Source: Variovorax paradoxus (GTDB lineage: Bacteria > Pseudomonadota > Gammaproteobacteria > Burkholderiales > Burkholderiaceae_C). Taken from it: DNA of 64,000 nucleotides. A model generated the notes under the pieces. That model was given only the letters and a program-made list of their open reading frames with translations. It did no database searches and had not been told where the DNA came from. This document shows, piece after piece, positions 42,211 to 51,212 of the stretch; the first letter of the stretch is position 1; each line of letters opens with the position of its first letter. The position numbers were made by a program, and so were the translations under genes. Where the stretch lies: NCBI RefSeq assembly GCF_902712855.1, contig NZ_LR743507.1, forward strand, positions 1,598,001 through 1,662,000, written 5' to 3'.

Positions 42211-43767
42211 ATGCTGACCTTCACTTCCCCTCCACTCGCAGCGGCCTGGCTCAAGGAACGCGCGCCGCAGGCCGCGCTGCATGCGGACAGCCGAGCCGTG
42301 AATGCCGGCGACGTCTTCATCGCGTGGCCCGGCGCCGCCACCGACGGGCGCAAGCACGTGGCCGCCGCGCTGGCGCAGGGCGCCGTGGCCTGCCTGGTCG
42401 AGCACGAAGGCGTCGAGGCCTTCGGCTTCGAGGGCGACGAACGCATCGTGAGCTATCCCGGCCTGAAGGCCGCCACGGGCCCGATCGCCTCGGCCTTCTA
42501 CGACAACCCTTCGGGATTGCTCGACGTGCTGGCCGTGACCGGCACCAACGGCAAGACCTCCACCGCGTGGTGGCTGGCCGAGTCGCTCTCCACGCTGCGC
42601 GCGGCGGGCGGCGTGCGTGCGATGAAGCCCGACGGCACCATGCAGCGCGATGCGCCGTCGCCCTGCGCGGTGATGGGCACGCTGGGCATCGGGGTGCCGC
42701 CCGAACTCACCTACACCGGCCTGACCACGCCCGATCCGGTGATGATGCAGCGCGGGCTGCGTTCGCTGGTCGAGCGCGGCTTCGGCGCGTGCGCCATCGA
42801 GGCCTCTTCCATCGGCATCGCCGAGCGCCGCCTCGACGGTGCCCGGATCGCGGTGGCGGTCTTCACCAACTTCACGCAGGACCACCTCGACTACCACGGC
42901 AGCATGGACGCCTACTGGCAGGCCAAGGCCGAGCTGTTCCGCTGGCCCGGCCTGCGCGCGGCGGTGATCAACATCGACGACACGCACGGCGCCAGCCTCT
43001 GCGCCAACCTGATCGACGCCGGCATCGGCGCGCTCGACGTCTGGACCGTGTCGGCCGATGGCAAGCCGGCGCGCCTCGTGGCACGCGACATCGGCTACGA
43101 CGCACAGGGCCTGCAGTTCTCGGTGGCCGAGCACGGCACGGCGGCGGTCGAACGCCTGTCCACCGGCCTGATCGGCCAGTACAACGTGGCCAACCTGCTC
43201 GGCGTGCTGGGAACTTTGCGCGCGCTCGGCCTCACGCTGGCCCAGGCGGTGACGGCCTGCGGCAGCCTCACCAGCGTGCCGGGCCGCATGGACAGGGCCG
43301 GCACCGGCGAAGGCGCACCGCTGGCCGTGGTCGACTACGCCCACACGCCGGACGCGCTCGACAAGGCGCTCATCGGCCTGCGCCCGCTGGCGAAGCAGCG
43401 CGGCGGCGCGCTCTGGTGCCTGTTCGGCTGCGGCGGGGACCGCGATCCGATCAAGCGCCCCATGATGGCCGCCGTGGCCGAGCGCCAGGCCGACCGCGTG
43501 GTCGTCACCAGCGACAACCCGCGCAGCGAGAAGCCCGACGCGATCATTGCCCAGGTGCTGCGCGGCTTTTCGCGCCCCGACGCGGCGCAGGTGCAGCCCG
43601 ACCGCGGCATCGCCATTGCCGACGTGATCGCGCAGGCGGCGCCACAGGACGTCGTGCTGATCGCCGGCAAGGGCCACGAGGCCTGGCAGGAGGTTGCCGG
43701 CAAGCGCATCGAGTTCTCCGACAAGGCCCACGCGCTGGACGCGCTGGCACTGCGAGGTGCGGCATGA
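42211..43767 (+). CDS. murE: UDP-MurNAc-tripeptide synthetase MurE
   Basis: 518 residues in three domains. The ATP loop is VTGTNGKTSTAWW. The central domain has FTNFTQDHLDYHGSM with the carbamylated-lysine neighbourhood (WQAKAELF). The C-terminal SDNPRSEKP is the DNPRxE motif that selects meso-diaminopimelate. It adds DAP, made by the dapF pathway, to UDP-MurNAc-Ala-Glu in the cytoplasm. Its stop overlaps the murF start (ATGA). Confidence 0.95.
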   Translation: MLTFTSPPLAAAWLKERAPQAALHADSRAVNAGDVFIAWPGAATDGRKHVAAALAQGAVACLVEHEGVEAFGFEGDERIVSYPGLKAATGPIASAFYDNPSGLLDVLAVTGTNGKTSTAWWLAESLSTLRAAGGVRAMKPDGTMQRDAPSPCAVMGTLGIGVPPELTYTGLTTPDPVMMQRGLRSLVERGFGACAIEASSIGIAERRLDGARIAVAVFTNFTQDHLDYHGSMDAYWQAKAELFRWPGLRAAVINIDDTHGASLCANLIDAGIGALDVWTVSADGKPARLVARDIGYDAQGLQFSVAEHGTAAVERLSTGLIGQYNVANLLGVLGTLRALGLTLAQAVTACGSLTSVPGRMDRAGTGEGAPLAVVDYAHTPDALDKALIGLRPLAKQRGGALWCLFGCGGDRDPIKRPMMAAVAERQADRVVVTSDNPRSEKPDAIIAQVLRGFSRPDAAQVQPDRGIAIADVIAQAAPQDVVLIAGKGHEAWQEVAGKRIEFSDKAHALDALALRGAA

Positions 43768-45203
43768 CCGACACGACGCCGCTCGACATCACGCTCGCCC
43801 GTGTGCAGCAATGGATTCCCGGTTCGCGCCTGGTGGGTGACGCCTCGACCGTCATCGCCCGCGTGCACACCGACACGCGCACCCTCGCGGCCGGCGACCT
43901 GTTCGTCGCGCTCAAGGGCGAGCGCTTCGATGCCAACGACTTCCTCGCCGACGCGAGGAAGCAGGGCGCCGTCGCGGCCATCGCGCACCACGGCCTCGAG
44001 GCCGCCGGCCTGGCCGGGCTCGAGGTGCCGGACTCGCTGGCCGCGCTGGGCGCGCTCGGCGCGGGCTGGCGCGCGCAATTCGAACTGCCGCTCATCGCCG
44101 TCACCGGCAGCAACGGCAAGACCACGGTCACGCAGATGATCGCGGCCATCCTGTTCGCCAGCCGGGCCGAGCGCGCGCTCGCCACCGCCGGCAACTTCAA
44201 CAACGAGATCGGCGTGCCGCTCACGCTGCTGCGCCTGCGCGCGGAGCACCGCCGCGCGGTGGTGGAGCTGGGCATGAACCATCCGGGCGAGATCGCGCGG
44301 CTGGCCGCCATCTCGCGCCCGACCATCGCACTGGTGAACAACGCGCAGCGCGAGCACCAGGAATTCATGGCCACCGTCGAAGCCGTGGCTGTGGAGAACG
44401 CTTCCGTCTTCGCGGTGCTGCCCGACGACGGCACGGCCGTGTTCCCGCACGGCGACGTCTTCACCTCGCTGTGGACCGACATGGCGCGCGACACCGGGTC
44501 GCGCCGCTGCATGACCTTCGGCGAGCCGGAAGACGCCGATATCTCGCTCGAAAGCGCCGAATGGGCGCAGGGCGCCTGGGCCGTGCGCATCCGCACACCT
44601 CTCGGCAGCTTCGCCACGCGGCTGCACATCGCGGGCCGCCACAACGTCGTCAACGCGCTGGCGGCCACCGCCTGCGCGCTTGCGGCCGGCGTGTCGGTCG
44701 AGACCATCGCCGCCGGCCTCGATGCGTTCGAGCCGGTCAAGGGCCGCTCGCGTGCCATCGAGGTGGTGCTGGCCGACGGCCATGCGCTCACGCTGGTCGA
44801 CGACAGCTACAACGCCAACCCCGATTCCGTGATCGCCGCCATCGACGTCCTCGCCGCACTGCCGGGTCCGCGCCTGCTGGTGCTCGGCGACATGGCCGAG
44901 GTGGGCGACCGTTCGCCGGAATTCCACGCCGAAGTCGGCGACCGTGCGCGCGAGCGCGGCATCGAGGCCGTGTACACGCTGGGCACCGCCACCGCGCATG
45001 CCGTCACGGCGTTTCGCGGCGGCGCCGGAGGCCGTCATTTCGACACGTTCGACGCCCTCGGCGCGGCCGTTCTCTCGCACCTGCCGCAGGCCGGCAGCGT
45101 GCTCGTCAAGGGATCGCGCTCCATGAAGATGGAACGCGTGGTGCAGGCCATCGAGGCCCAGGCACGGACTCTCGCCACAACAAGAAAAGGAGGCCGGTCA
45201 TGA
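43764..45203 (+). CDS. murF: UDP-MurNAc-pentapeptide synthetase MurF
   Basis: 479 residues. It has the ATP loop AVTGSNGKTTVTQM, the GNFNNEIGVPLTLLRL and ELGMNHPGEI segments, and the C-terminal VDDSYNANPDSVIAAIDVL that is characteristic of MurF. It adds D-Ala-D-Ala, supplied by DdlB of the same cluster. It overlaps murE. Between it and mraY is a 22-bp gap with an 11-codon frame that is probably only a coupling device or chance. Confidence 0.95.
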   Translation: MTDTTPLDITLARVQQWIPGSRLVGDASTVIARVHTDTRTLAAGDLFVALKGERFDANDFLADARKQGAVAAIAHHGLEAAGLAGLEVPDSLAALGALGAGWRAQFELPLIAVTGSNGKTTVTQMIAAILFASRAERALATAGNFNNEIGVPLTLLRLRAEHRRAVVELGMNHPGEIARLAAISRPTIALVNNAQREHQEFMATVEAVAVENASVFAVLPDDGTAVFPHGDVFTSLWTDMARDTGSRRCMTFGEPEDADISLESAEWAQGAWAVRIRTPLGSFATRLHIAGRHNVVNALAATACALAAGVSVETIAAGLDAFEPVKGRSRAIEVVLADGHALTLVDDSYNANPDSVIAAIDVLAALPGPRLLVLGDMAEVGDRSPEFHAEVGDRARERGIEAVYTLGTATAHAVTAFRGGAGGRHFDTFDALGAAVLSHLPQAGSVLVKGSRSMKMERVVQAIEAQARTLATTRKGGRS

Positions 45204-45225
45204 CGCATGAGCCGCGCGAAAACAC

Positions 45226-46404
45226 ATGCTGCTGACACTGGCCCAATGGTTGCAGACGCTGTCGCCCGAATTCGGGTTCCTGCGCATCTTCCAGTACCTC
45301 ACCTTCCGCGCGCTCATGGCCGCGTTGACGGCGCTCGTGGTCGGCCTGGTGGCCGGTCCCTTCGTCATCCGGCGCCTCGCCGCGCTCAAGATCGGCCAGC
45401 CGGTGCGCGGCTACGGCATGGAAACGCACCTCACCAAGAGCGGCACGCCCACCATGGGCGGTGTGCTGGTGCTGTTCGCGATCGCGTTCGCCACGCTCCT
45501 GTGGTTCGACATGTCCAACCGGTTCGTGTGGATCGTGCTGTGGGTCACCATGGGCTTCGGCGCCATCGGCTGGGTCGACGACTGGCGCAAGGTGGTGCGC
45601 AAGGACCCGGAAGGCATGCGCTCGCGCGAGAAGTATTTCTGGCAGTCGGTGGTCGGCCTGATCGCCGCCTTCTACCTGCTGTTCAGCATCTCCGAAAGCT
45701 CCAACTGGCGCGTGCTGCAGCTGTTCTTCGCGTGGGTGCAGTCGGGCTTCGACCTCGACTTCCCGCCCAAGATCAACCTGCTGGTGCCCTTCTTCAAGGA
45801 AGTGAGCTACCCGCTGGGCGGCATCGGCTTCGTGATCCTCACGTACCTGGTGATCGTGGGTGCGAGCAACGCGGTGAACCTCACCGACGGCCTCGACGGC
45901 CTGGCGATCATGCCGGTGGTGATGGTGGGCTCCGCGCTGGGCGTGTTCGCCTACGTCACGGGCAGCGCGGTGTACTCCAAGTACCTGCTGTTCCCCAATA
46001 TCCCCGGCTCGGGCGAGCTGCTGGTGTTCTGCTCGGCGATGGCCGGCGCGGGTCTGGCCTTCCTGTGGTTCAACACCCATCCGGCGCAGGTCTTCATGGG
46101 CGACGTGGGCGCGCTGGCGCTGGGCGGCGCGCTGGGCACGATCGCGGTCATCGTGCGCCAAGAGATCGTGTTCTTCATCATGGGCGGCATCTTCGTGGTC
46201 GAGGCGATCTCTGTGATGGCGCAGGTGATGTACTTCAAGTACACCAAGAAGCGCTACGGCGAAGGCCGCCGCGTGCTCAAGATGGCGCCGCTGCACCATC
46301 ACTTCGAGAAGAGCGGCTGGCGCGAGACGCAGGTCGTGGTGCGCTTCTGGATCATCACGATGCTGCTGTGCCTCGTGGGCCTTTCGACGCTGAAGCTGCG
46401 GTAA
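45226..46404 (+). CDS. mraY: Phospho-MurNAc-pentapeptide translocase MraY
   Basis: 392 residues, ten membrane helices. Active-site signatures: GTPTMGGVLVL, the Asp pair in GWVDDWRKV, NLTDGLDGLAI and the histidine motif PLHHHFEKSGW. It transfers phospho-MurNAc-pentapeptide to undecaprenyl phosphate, making lipid I at the inner face of the membrane. An in-frame-shifted ATG at 45207 is not used, because MLLTLAQWLQTLSPEFG is the conserved start. Confidence 0.95.
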   Translation: MLLTLAQWLQTLSPEFGFLRIFQYLTFRALMAALTALVVGLVAGPFVIRRLAALKIGQPVRGYGMETHLTKSGTPTMGGVLVLFAIAFATLLWFDMSNRFVWIVLWVTMGFGAIGWVDDWRKVVRKDPEGMRSREKYFWQSVVGLIAAFYLLFSISESSNWRVLQLFFAWVQSGFDLDFPPKINLLVPFFKEVSYPLGGIGFVILTYLVIVGASNAVNLTDGLDGLAIMPVVMVGSALGVFAYVTGSAVYSKYLLFPNIPGSGELLVFCSAMAGAGLAFLWFNTHPAQVFMGDVGALALGGALGTIAVIVRQEIVFFIMGGIFVVEAISVMAQVMYFKYTKKRYGEGRRVLKMAPLHHHFEKSGWRETQVVVRFWIITMLLCLVGLSTLKLR

Positions 46405-46411
46405 CGGAACC

Positions 46412-48619
46412 ATGCGGCATCTGAAAGACCTCCCCGTCCTCATCCTCGGCCTCGGTGCGTCCGGGCTGGCGATGACGCGCTGGTGCGCGCGCCACGGCGC
46501 GGTCGTGACCGTGGCGGACACGCGCGAGGCGCCGGCAGCGCTGGCCACGCTGAAGGCCGAACTGCCCGACGTGACGTTCGTCGGCGGCTCGTTCTCGGCC
46601 GCGCTGGTCGAAGGCACGCCGATCCGCGCCGTGTACCGCTCGCCGGGCCTGTCGCCCGAGATCATCGCGCCTGTGGCCGACGCGGCCCGTGCCATGGGCC
46701 TGCCGGTCGGCGGCGAGCTGGACCTGTTCGCGCGCGCGCTGCTGGATCTGCAGACGGTCGAAGTGCCTGTGGTCGAGGCCGCGCCCGAAGCGCAGGCCGA
46801 GCCAGAGCCCGCGCCGCCAGCGTTGCCCGAAGCCGTCGAGCCTGAAGCGCAGGCCGAACTCCCGCTCGAGGAAGCGCCGGCCGCGGTCGAGCTGGCCGTG
46901 TCCGACGCGGGTGAAGCAGCGGAGCCGGTCGCACCCGCTGAACCCGCTGAGCCGGTTGCACCGGCGGAAGCGACCGACGCGGTCCAGGCTGCGGAACCTC
47001 GGCCGGAACTGGCTTCGCCCGAACCTTCGGCGCCTGCCATGGCCGAAGCGATGCCGCGCGATCCATCGATCAGCGTGGCGGTGCCCGTTCCGGCAGACGT
47101 GGTGCCCGAAGCGCCGGTGGAGCCTGCCGCTGCCGGCGACGCCCCGGTGCCGCAAGAAGCCGCGCCCGATACGGCGCAGGCCCCGGCCCCCGCCCCCGAA
47201 GCCGCTGCACCCGATGTACCGGCCGACACGCCCGCGCCCGCACCGGCACCTGCAACTTCGACCGCCTCGCGCCTGCCCGTCACCGGCAAGCCCTACGTGG
47301 CGACGGCCGCCAGGGAAGCCGCCGAGTTCGTCGCCAGGATCGCCGAGATCTCCGCCACCAACCCGGCCTCCGCCGCGGTGGAAGAAGAATCGCCGCAGCT
47401 CGAGCTGGCGCCGGTTCCCGAACCCGAAGCACCCAAGGGCTACCTGCCCGCCGTGCTCGCCATCACCGGCACCAACGGCAAGACCACCGTCACCTCGCTC
47501 ACCGGCCAGCTGGTCGAGCGCGCGGGCAAGACGGTGGCGGTGGCCGGCAACATCGGCCCGACGCTGCTCGACACGCTGTCCGCGCACATCGATGCCGACA
47601 CTCTGCCCGACGTCTGGGTGCTCGAGCTCTCGAGCTTTCAGCTCGACGAGGTGCAGGGCTTCGAGCCCACCGCGGCCACCGTGCTCAACCTCACGCAGGA
47701 CCACCTCGACTGGCATGGCGGCATGCCGGCCTATGCGGCGGCCAAGGCGCGCATCTTCGGCGCGCGCGGCCTGATGATCCTGAACCGCGACGACGACGGC
47801 GTGATGGCCATGCTGCCCGCGCCGGTGCGCGTCAAGCTGCAGCGTCCGCAGATCCGCACGCACGTCACCTTCGGCTCGGCGATGCCGCTGCGCCCCGGCG
47901 ACTACGGCATCGAGCGCGTCAACGGCATGGCCTGGCTGGTGCGCGCGCTGGAGGCCGACGAAACGCAGAAGCGCAAGCGCGGTGCGGTGGTCGAGGAAGA
48001 AATCTTCCTGCAGCGCCTGATGCCCGCCGACGCGCTGCGCATCCGCGGCCGTCACAACGCCATGAATGCCCTGGCCGCGCTCGCGCTGGCCAGTGCCGCC
48101 GGCTGCCCGCTGGGCCCGATGCTCTACGGCCTGCGCGAGTACCGCGGCGAGCCGCACCGCGTGGAGCCGGTCGCGATCGTCGACGAGGTCGAGTTCTTCG
48201 ACGACAGCAAGGGAACCAACGTGGGTGCCACGGTCGCCGCGCTGACCGGCCTGGGCGAAGAGCGCCGCGTGGTCGTGATCCTCGGCGGCGAAGGCAAGGG
48301 CCAGGACTTCGAGCCGCTCGCCGCGCCTGTGCGCCAGTACGCGCGCGCCGTGGTGCTCATCGGCCGCGACGCGCCGCTGATCGAGGCCGCGCTCGCTTCC
48401 ACCGGCGTCTCGCTGATGCATGCGGGCTCGATGGACGAGGCCGTGAAGCTCGCCGGCGCGCGTGCCAACCCCAGCGACGCCGTGCTGCTGTCACCCGCCT
48501 GTGCGAGCTTCGACATGTTCAACGACTACGCCCACCGCGCCGAGGTGTTCCGCGAGGCCGTGCAGGCCTGGGAAGACAGCCCGCGCGGACTGGGCGATTC
48601 GACGGAGGACCCGGTTTGA
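46412..48619 (+). CDS. murD: UDP-MurNAc-Ala-D-Glu ligase MurD with a ~235-residue Pro/Ala/Glu-rich insertion
   Basis: 735 residues; E. coli MurD is 438. Residues 1-112 are the UDP-binding domain (VLILGLGASGLAMTRWCAR, SPGLSPE, GELDLFARALL). Residues about 113-344 are low complexity, rich in Pro, Ala, Glu and Val, with a short better-ordered piece (YVATAAREAAEFVARIAEI) near its end. The ATPase domain resumes with ITGTNGKTTVT (351-361), LELSSFQLDEV, LNLTQDHLDWHGG, then RGRHNAMNALAALA and DDSKGTNVGATVAAL. The frame is continuous, so this is an insertion, not a frameshift. It adds D-Glu in the cytoplasm. Its stop overlaps the ftsW TTG start. Confidence 0.93.
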   Translation: MRHLKDLPVLILGLGASGLAMTRWCARHGAVVTVADTREAPAALATLKAELPDVTFVGGSFSAALVEGTPIRAVYRSPGLSPEIIAPVADAARAMGLPVGGELDLFARALLDLQTVEVPVVEAAPEAQAEPEPAPPALPEAVEPEAQAELPLEEAPAAVELAVSDAGEAAEPVAPAEPAEPVAPAEATDAVQAAEPRPELASPEPSAPAMAEAMPRDPSISVAVPVPADVVPEAPVEPAAAGDAPVPQEAAPDTAQAPAPAPEAAAPDVPADTPAPAPAPATSTASRLPVTGKPYVATAAREAAEFVARIAEISATNPASAAVEEESPQLELAPVPEPEAPKGYLPAVLAITGTNGKTTVTSLTGQLVERAGKTVAVAGNIGPTLLDTLSAHIDADTLPDVWVLELSSFQLDEVQGFEPTAATVLNLTQDHLDWHGGMPAYAAAKARIFGARGLMILNRDDDGVMAMLPAPVRVKLQRPQIRTHVTFGSAMPLRPGDYGIERVNGMAWLVRALEADETQKRKRGAVVEEEIFLQRLMPADALRIRGRHNAMNALAALALASAAGCPLGPMLYGLREYRGEPHRVEPVAIVDEVEFFDDSKGTNVGATVAALTGLGEERRVVVILGGEGKGQDFEPLAAPVRQYARAVVLIGRDAPLIEAALASTGVSLMHAGSMDEAVKLAGARANPSDAVLLSPACASFDMFNDYAHRAEVFREAVQAWEDSPRGLGDSTEDPV

Positions 48620-49914
48620 ATACCGCTGCTTCAGGCGCCACGCCCAACGCCCGCCCGAGCCGCTTCGGTGGCTGGTTCAAGCGCGCGCGCAGCGGGATCG
48701 ACGCGCTGCCCGTGCACCTGCCGGTGCGCCTGGGCGGCGCCGGCATCGCGCAGACCAAGGCCACGCCGATGCGCGTGCTGGGTTTCGACCAGGCGCTGGT
48801 GTGGGTCACGGTCGCGTTGCTGACCTGGGGCCTGATCATGGTGTATTCGGCCTCCATCGCGCTGCCCGACAACCCGCGCTTCGCGCGCGCGGGCTACAGC
48901 GCCTCGTACTTCCTCACGCGGCACGCGGCCTCGGTGGCGTTCGCCTTCATCGCGGCGCTGCTGGCGTTCCAGATTCCCATGAAGACCTGGGAGCGCGCCG
49001 CGCCGTGGCTCTTCATCGCGTCGCTGCTGCTGCTGGTAGCGGTGCTCATTCCGCACATCGGCATCAACGTGAACGGCGCGCGCCGCTGGCTGCCGATGGG
49101 CTTCATGCGCTTCCAGCCCTCGGAACTGGCCAAGCTCGCCATGGTGCTCTACGCCGCCAGCTACATGGTGCGCAAGATGGAGATCAAGGAACGCTTCTTC
49201 CGCGCGGTGCTGCCGATGGGCATCGCCGTGGTGGTGGTCGGCATGCTGGTGATGGCCGAGCCCGACATGGGCGCCTTCATGGTGATCGCCGTGATCGCCA
49301 TGGGCATCCTGTTCCTGGGCGGCGTGAACGCGCGCATGTTCTTCGTGATCGCTGCGCTGGTGGTGGTGGCTTTCGGCACCATCGTGGCCAGCAGTCCGTG
49401 GCGCCGCGAGCGGATCTTCGCGTACCTCGATCCGTGGAGCGAGGAGCATGCGCTCGGCAAGGGCTACCAGCTGTCGCACTCGTTGATCGCCATCGGGCGC
49501 GGCGAGATCTTCGGCGTGGGCCTGGGCGGCAGCGTGGAGAAGCTGCACTGGCTGCCCGAGGCGCACACCGACTTCCTGCTCGCAGTGATCGGCGAAGAAT
49601 TCGGCCTGATCGGCGTGCTGCTGATCATCGGCATGTTCCTCTGGCTCACACGGCGCATCATGCACATCGGCCGCCAGGCCATCGCGCTCGACCGCGTGTT
49701 CTCGGGCCTCGTGGCCCAGGGCGTGGGCGTGTGGCTCGGCTTCCAGACCTTCATCAACATGGGCGTGAACCTGGGCGCGCTGCCGACCAAGGGACTGACC
49801 CTGCCGCTGATGAGCTTCGGTGGCTCCGCCATCCTGATGAACATGGTCGCGCTGGCGATCGTGCTGCGCATCGACTACGAAAACCGCGTCCTCATGCGCG
49901 GAGGCCGCGTATGA
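48616..49914 (+). CDS. ftsW: SEDS glycosyltransferase FtsW
   Basis: 432 residues with ten membrane helices, from a TTG overlapping the murD stop. The N-terminal tail of about 55 residues is basic and soluble. SEDS signatures: WGLIMVYSASIAL, INVNGARRWLPMGFMRFQPSEL, AEPDMGAFMV, YQLSHSLIAIGRGEIFGVGLG, LPEAHTDFLLAVIGEEFG, and NMGVNLGALPTKGLTLPLMS. It polymerises lipid II into septal glycan together with FtsI. The end of the gene (LMRGGRV) is partly duplicated 80 bp downstream, next to murG. Confidence 0.94.
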   Translation: MNTAASGATPNARPSRFGGWFKRARSGIDALPVHLPVRLGGAGIAQTKATPMRVLGFDQALVWVTVALLTWGLIMVYSASIALPDNPRFARAGYSASYFLTRHAASVAFAFIAALLAFQIPMKTWERAAPWLFIASLLLLVAVLIPHIGINVNGARRWLPMGFMRFQPSELAKLAMVLYAASYMVRKMEIKERFFRAVLPMGIAVVVVGMLVMAEPDMGAFMVIAVIAMGILFLGGVNARMFFVIAALVVVAFGTIVASSPWRRERIFAYLDPWSEEHALGKGYQLSHSLIAIGRGEIFGVGLGGSVEKLHWLPEAHTDFLLAVIGEEFGLIGVLLIIGMFLWLTRRIMHIGRQAIALDRVFSGLVAQGVGVWLGFQTFINMGVNLGALPTKGLTLPLMSFGGSAILMNMVALAIVLRIDYENRVLMRGGRV

Positions 49915-49994
49915 GGACACGGTTTCATCAAAACCGTGTCAGCGCGAAGCGCTGCGGCGCGAATGCGCCGCTGATGCGTGGGGGCCGCGTATGA
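49891..49994 (+). repeat. Triple-hairpin element bounded by 24-bp direct repeats, between ftsW and murG
   Basis: The 24 bp at 49891-49914 recur at 49971-49994 with three mismatches. Between them lie three perfect stems: GACACGGTTT/AAACCGTGTC (10 bp), AGCGC/GCGCT and GCGGCGC/GCGCCGC. Together they break the otherwise overlapping gene order. The copy on the right supplies the murG ribosome site (GGGGG) and start codon. Confidence 0.75.
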
Positions 49995-51055
49995 CGACGC
50001 GCACCGCACTCGTCATGGCAGGCGGCACGGGCGGCCACATCTTCCCCGGACTCGCGGTGGCCGAGGCCCTGCGCGAGCGCGGCTGGCGCGTGCACTGGCT
50101 GGGCGCGCCCGGCAGCATGGAAGAAAAGCTGGTGCCGCCGCGCGGCTTCGCCTTCGAGCCGGTGCAGTTCGGCGGTGTGCGCGGCAAGGGCCCGCTCACG
50201 CTGTTCCTGCTGCCGCTGCGCCTGCTGCGCGCGTTCTGGCAAAGCCTGGCCGTGGTGCGCCGCGTGAAGCCCGACGTGCTGGTGGGCCTGGGCGGCTACA
50301 TCACCTTCCCGGGCGGAATGATGGGCGTGCTCGTGGGCAAGCCGCTGGTGCTGCACGAGCAGAACTCGGTGGCCGGCCTTGCCAACAAGGTGCTGGCCGG
50401 TGTCGCCGACCGCGTGTTCACCGCCTTCCCGAATGTGCTGAAGAAGGCGCAGTGGGTGGGCAATCCGCTGCGCACGGCGTTCACTTCCAAGCCCGATCCG
50501 GCCGTGCGTTTCGCAGGCCGCACCGGTCCGCTCAAGCTGCTGGTGGTCGGTGGCAGCCTCGGTGCGCGCGGCCTGAACACCGTGGTGCCGCAGGCGCTCG
50601 CGCGCATCGCGCCCGAGGCGCGTCCGCAGGTGCTGCACCAGAGCGGCGCCAAGCAGATCGACGAACTGCGCGCCAACTACACGGCCGCCGGCGTCGAGGG
50701 CGAACTCACGCCGTTCATCGAGGACACCGCGCAGGCCTACGCGGACGCCGACATCATCGTCGCGCGCGCCGGTGCCAGCACCGTCACAGAAATCGCGGCC
50801 GTCGGCGCAGCAGCGCTGTTCGTGCCTTTCCCCTCGGCGGTCGACGACCACCAGACCACCAACGCGCGCTTCCTCGTGGACGCGGGTGGCGGATGGCTGG
50901 TGCAGCAGGCCGACCTCACTCCTGAATTGCTGGCTGATTTGCTACAGAAAACCGGGCGCGACGCCCTGACCGAGAAGGCCGCCAAGGCCAAGTCCATGCA
51001 GAAGACCGATGCCGTGGATGCCGTCGTCCGCGCTTGCGAGGAGCTTGCAAGATGA
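49991..51055 (+). CDS. murG: UDP-GlcNAc transferase MurG
   Basis: 354 residues. It is a GT-B fold enzyme with GGTGGHIFPGLAVAEAL at the N-terminus, HEQNSVAGLANKVLA, VVGGSLGARGLN, and VARAGASTVTEIAAVG in the donor site. The lipid-binding loop VPFPSAVDDHQTTNARFL follows. It adds GlcNAc to lipid I, forming lipid II at the inner membrane. It is separated from murC by 157 bp containing a dispersed palindromic repeat. Confidence 0.95.
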   Translation: MTTRTALVMAGGTGGHIFPGLAVAEALRERGWRVHWLGAPGSMEEKLVPPRGFAFEPVQFGGVRGKGPLTLFLLPLRLLRAFWQSLAVVRRVKPDVLVGLGGYITFPGGMMGVLVGKPLVLHEQNSVAGLANKVLAGVADRVFTAFPNVLKKAQWVGNPLRTAFTSKPDPAVRFAGRTGPLKLLVVGGSLGARGLNTVVPQALARIAPEARPQVLHQSGAKQIDELRANYTAAGVEGELTPFIEDTAQAYADADIIVARAGASTVTEIAAVGAAALFVPFPSAVDDHQTTNARFLVDAGGGWLVQQADLTPELLADLLQKTGRDALTEKAAKAKSMQKTDAVDAVVRACEELAR

Positions 51056-51057
51056 CG

Positions 51058-51150
51058 TACTCCCCCAGGCTTCGCGCACTTCGTGTCGCTTCGCCACCCC
51101 CCTCGCCGGGGGCGACACCTGCGGCCCGGCAAAGCCGGTTCCGTGGTGTC
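51058..51150 (-). repeat. Dispersed copy of the 98-bp palindromic repeat, between murG and murC
   Basis: CCCCCAGGCTTCGCGCACTT, then a CGCCGGGGG core and GCGGCCCGGCAAAGCCGGTT, is the reverse complement of the array unit at 61.95-62.34 kb. It fills most of the murG-murC gap; the murC ribosome site GGAG follows it. Confidence 0.85.
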
Positions 51151-51212
51151 CTGCGAACGGACCTCGCTGCGCTCGTCGCGCAACTTGCGTTGTCGATGAA
51201 TGGAGGCCGCGC

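Noticed and set aside
45200..45235. 11-codon frame overlapping the murF stop and mraY start
   Set aside because: Too short to support; no ribosome site of its own and no conservation evidence.
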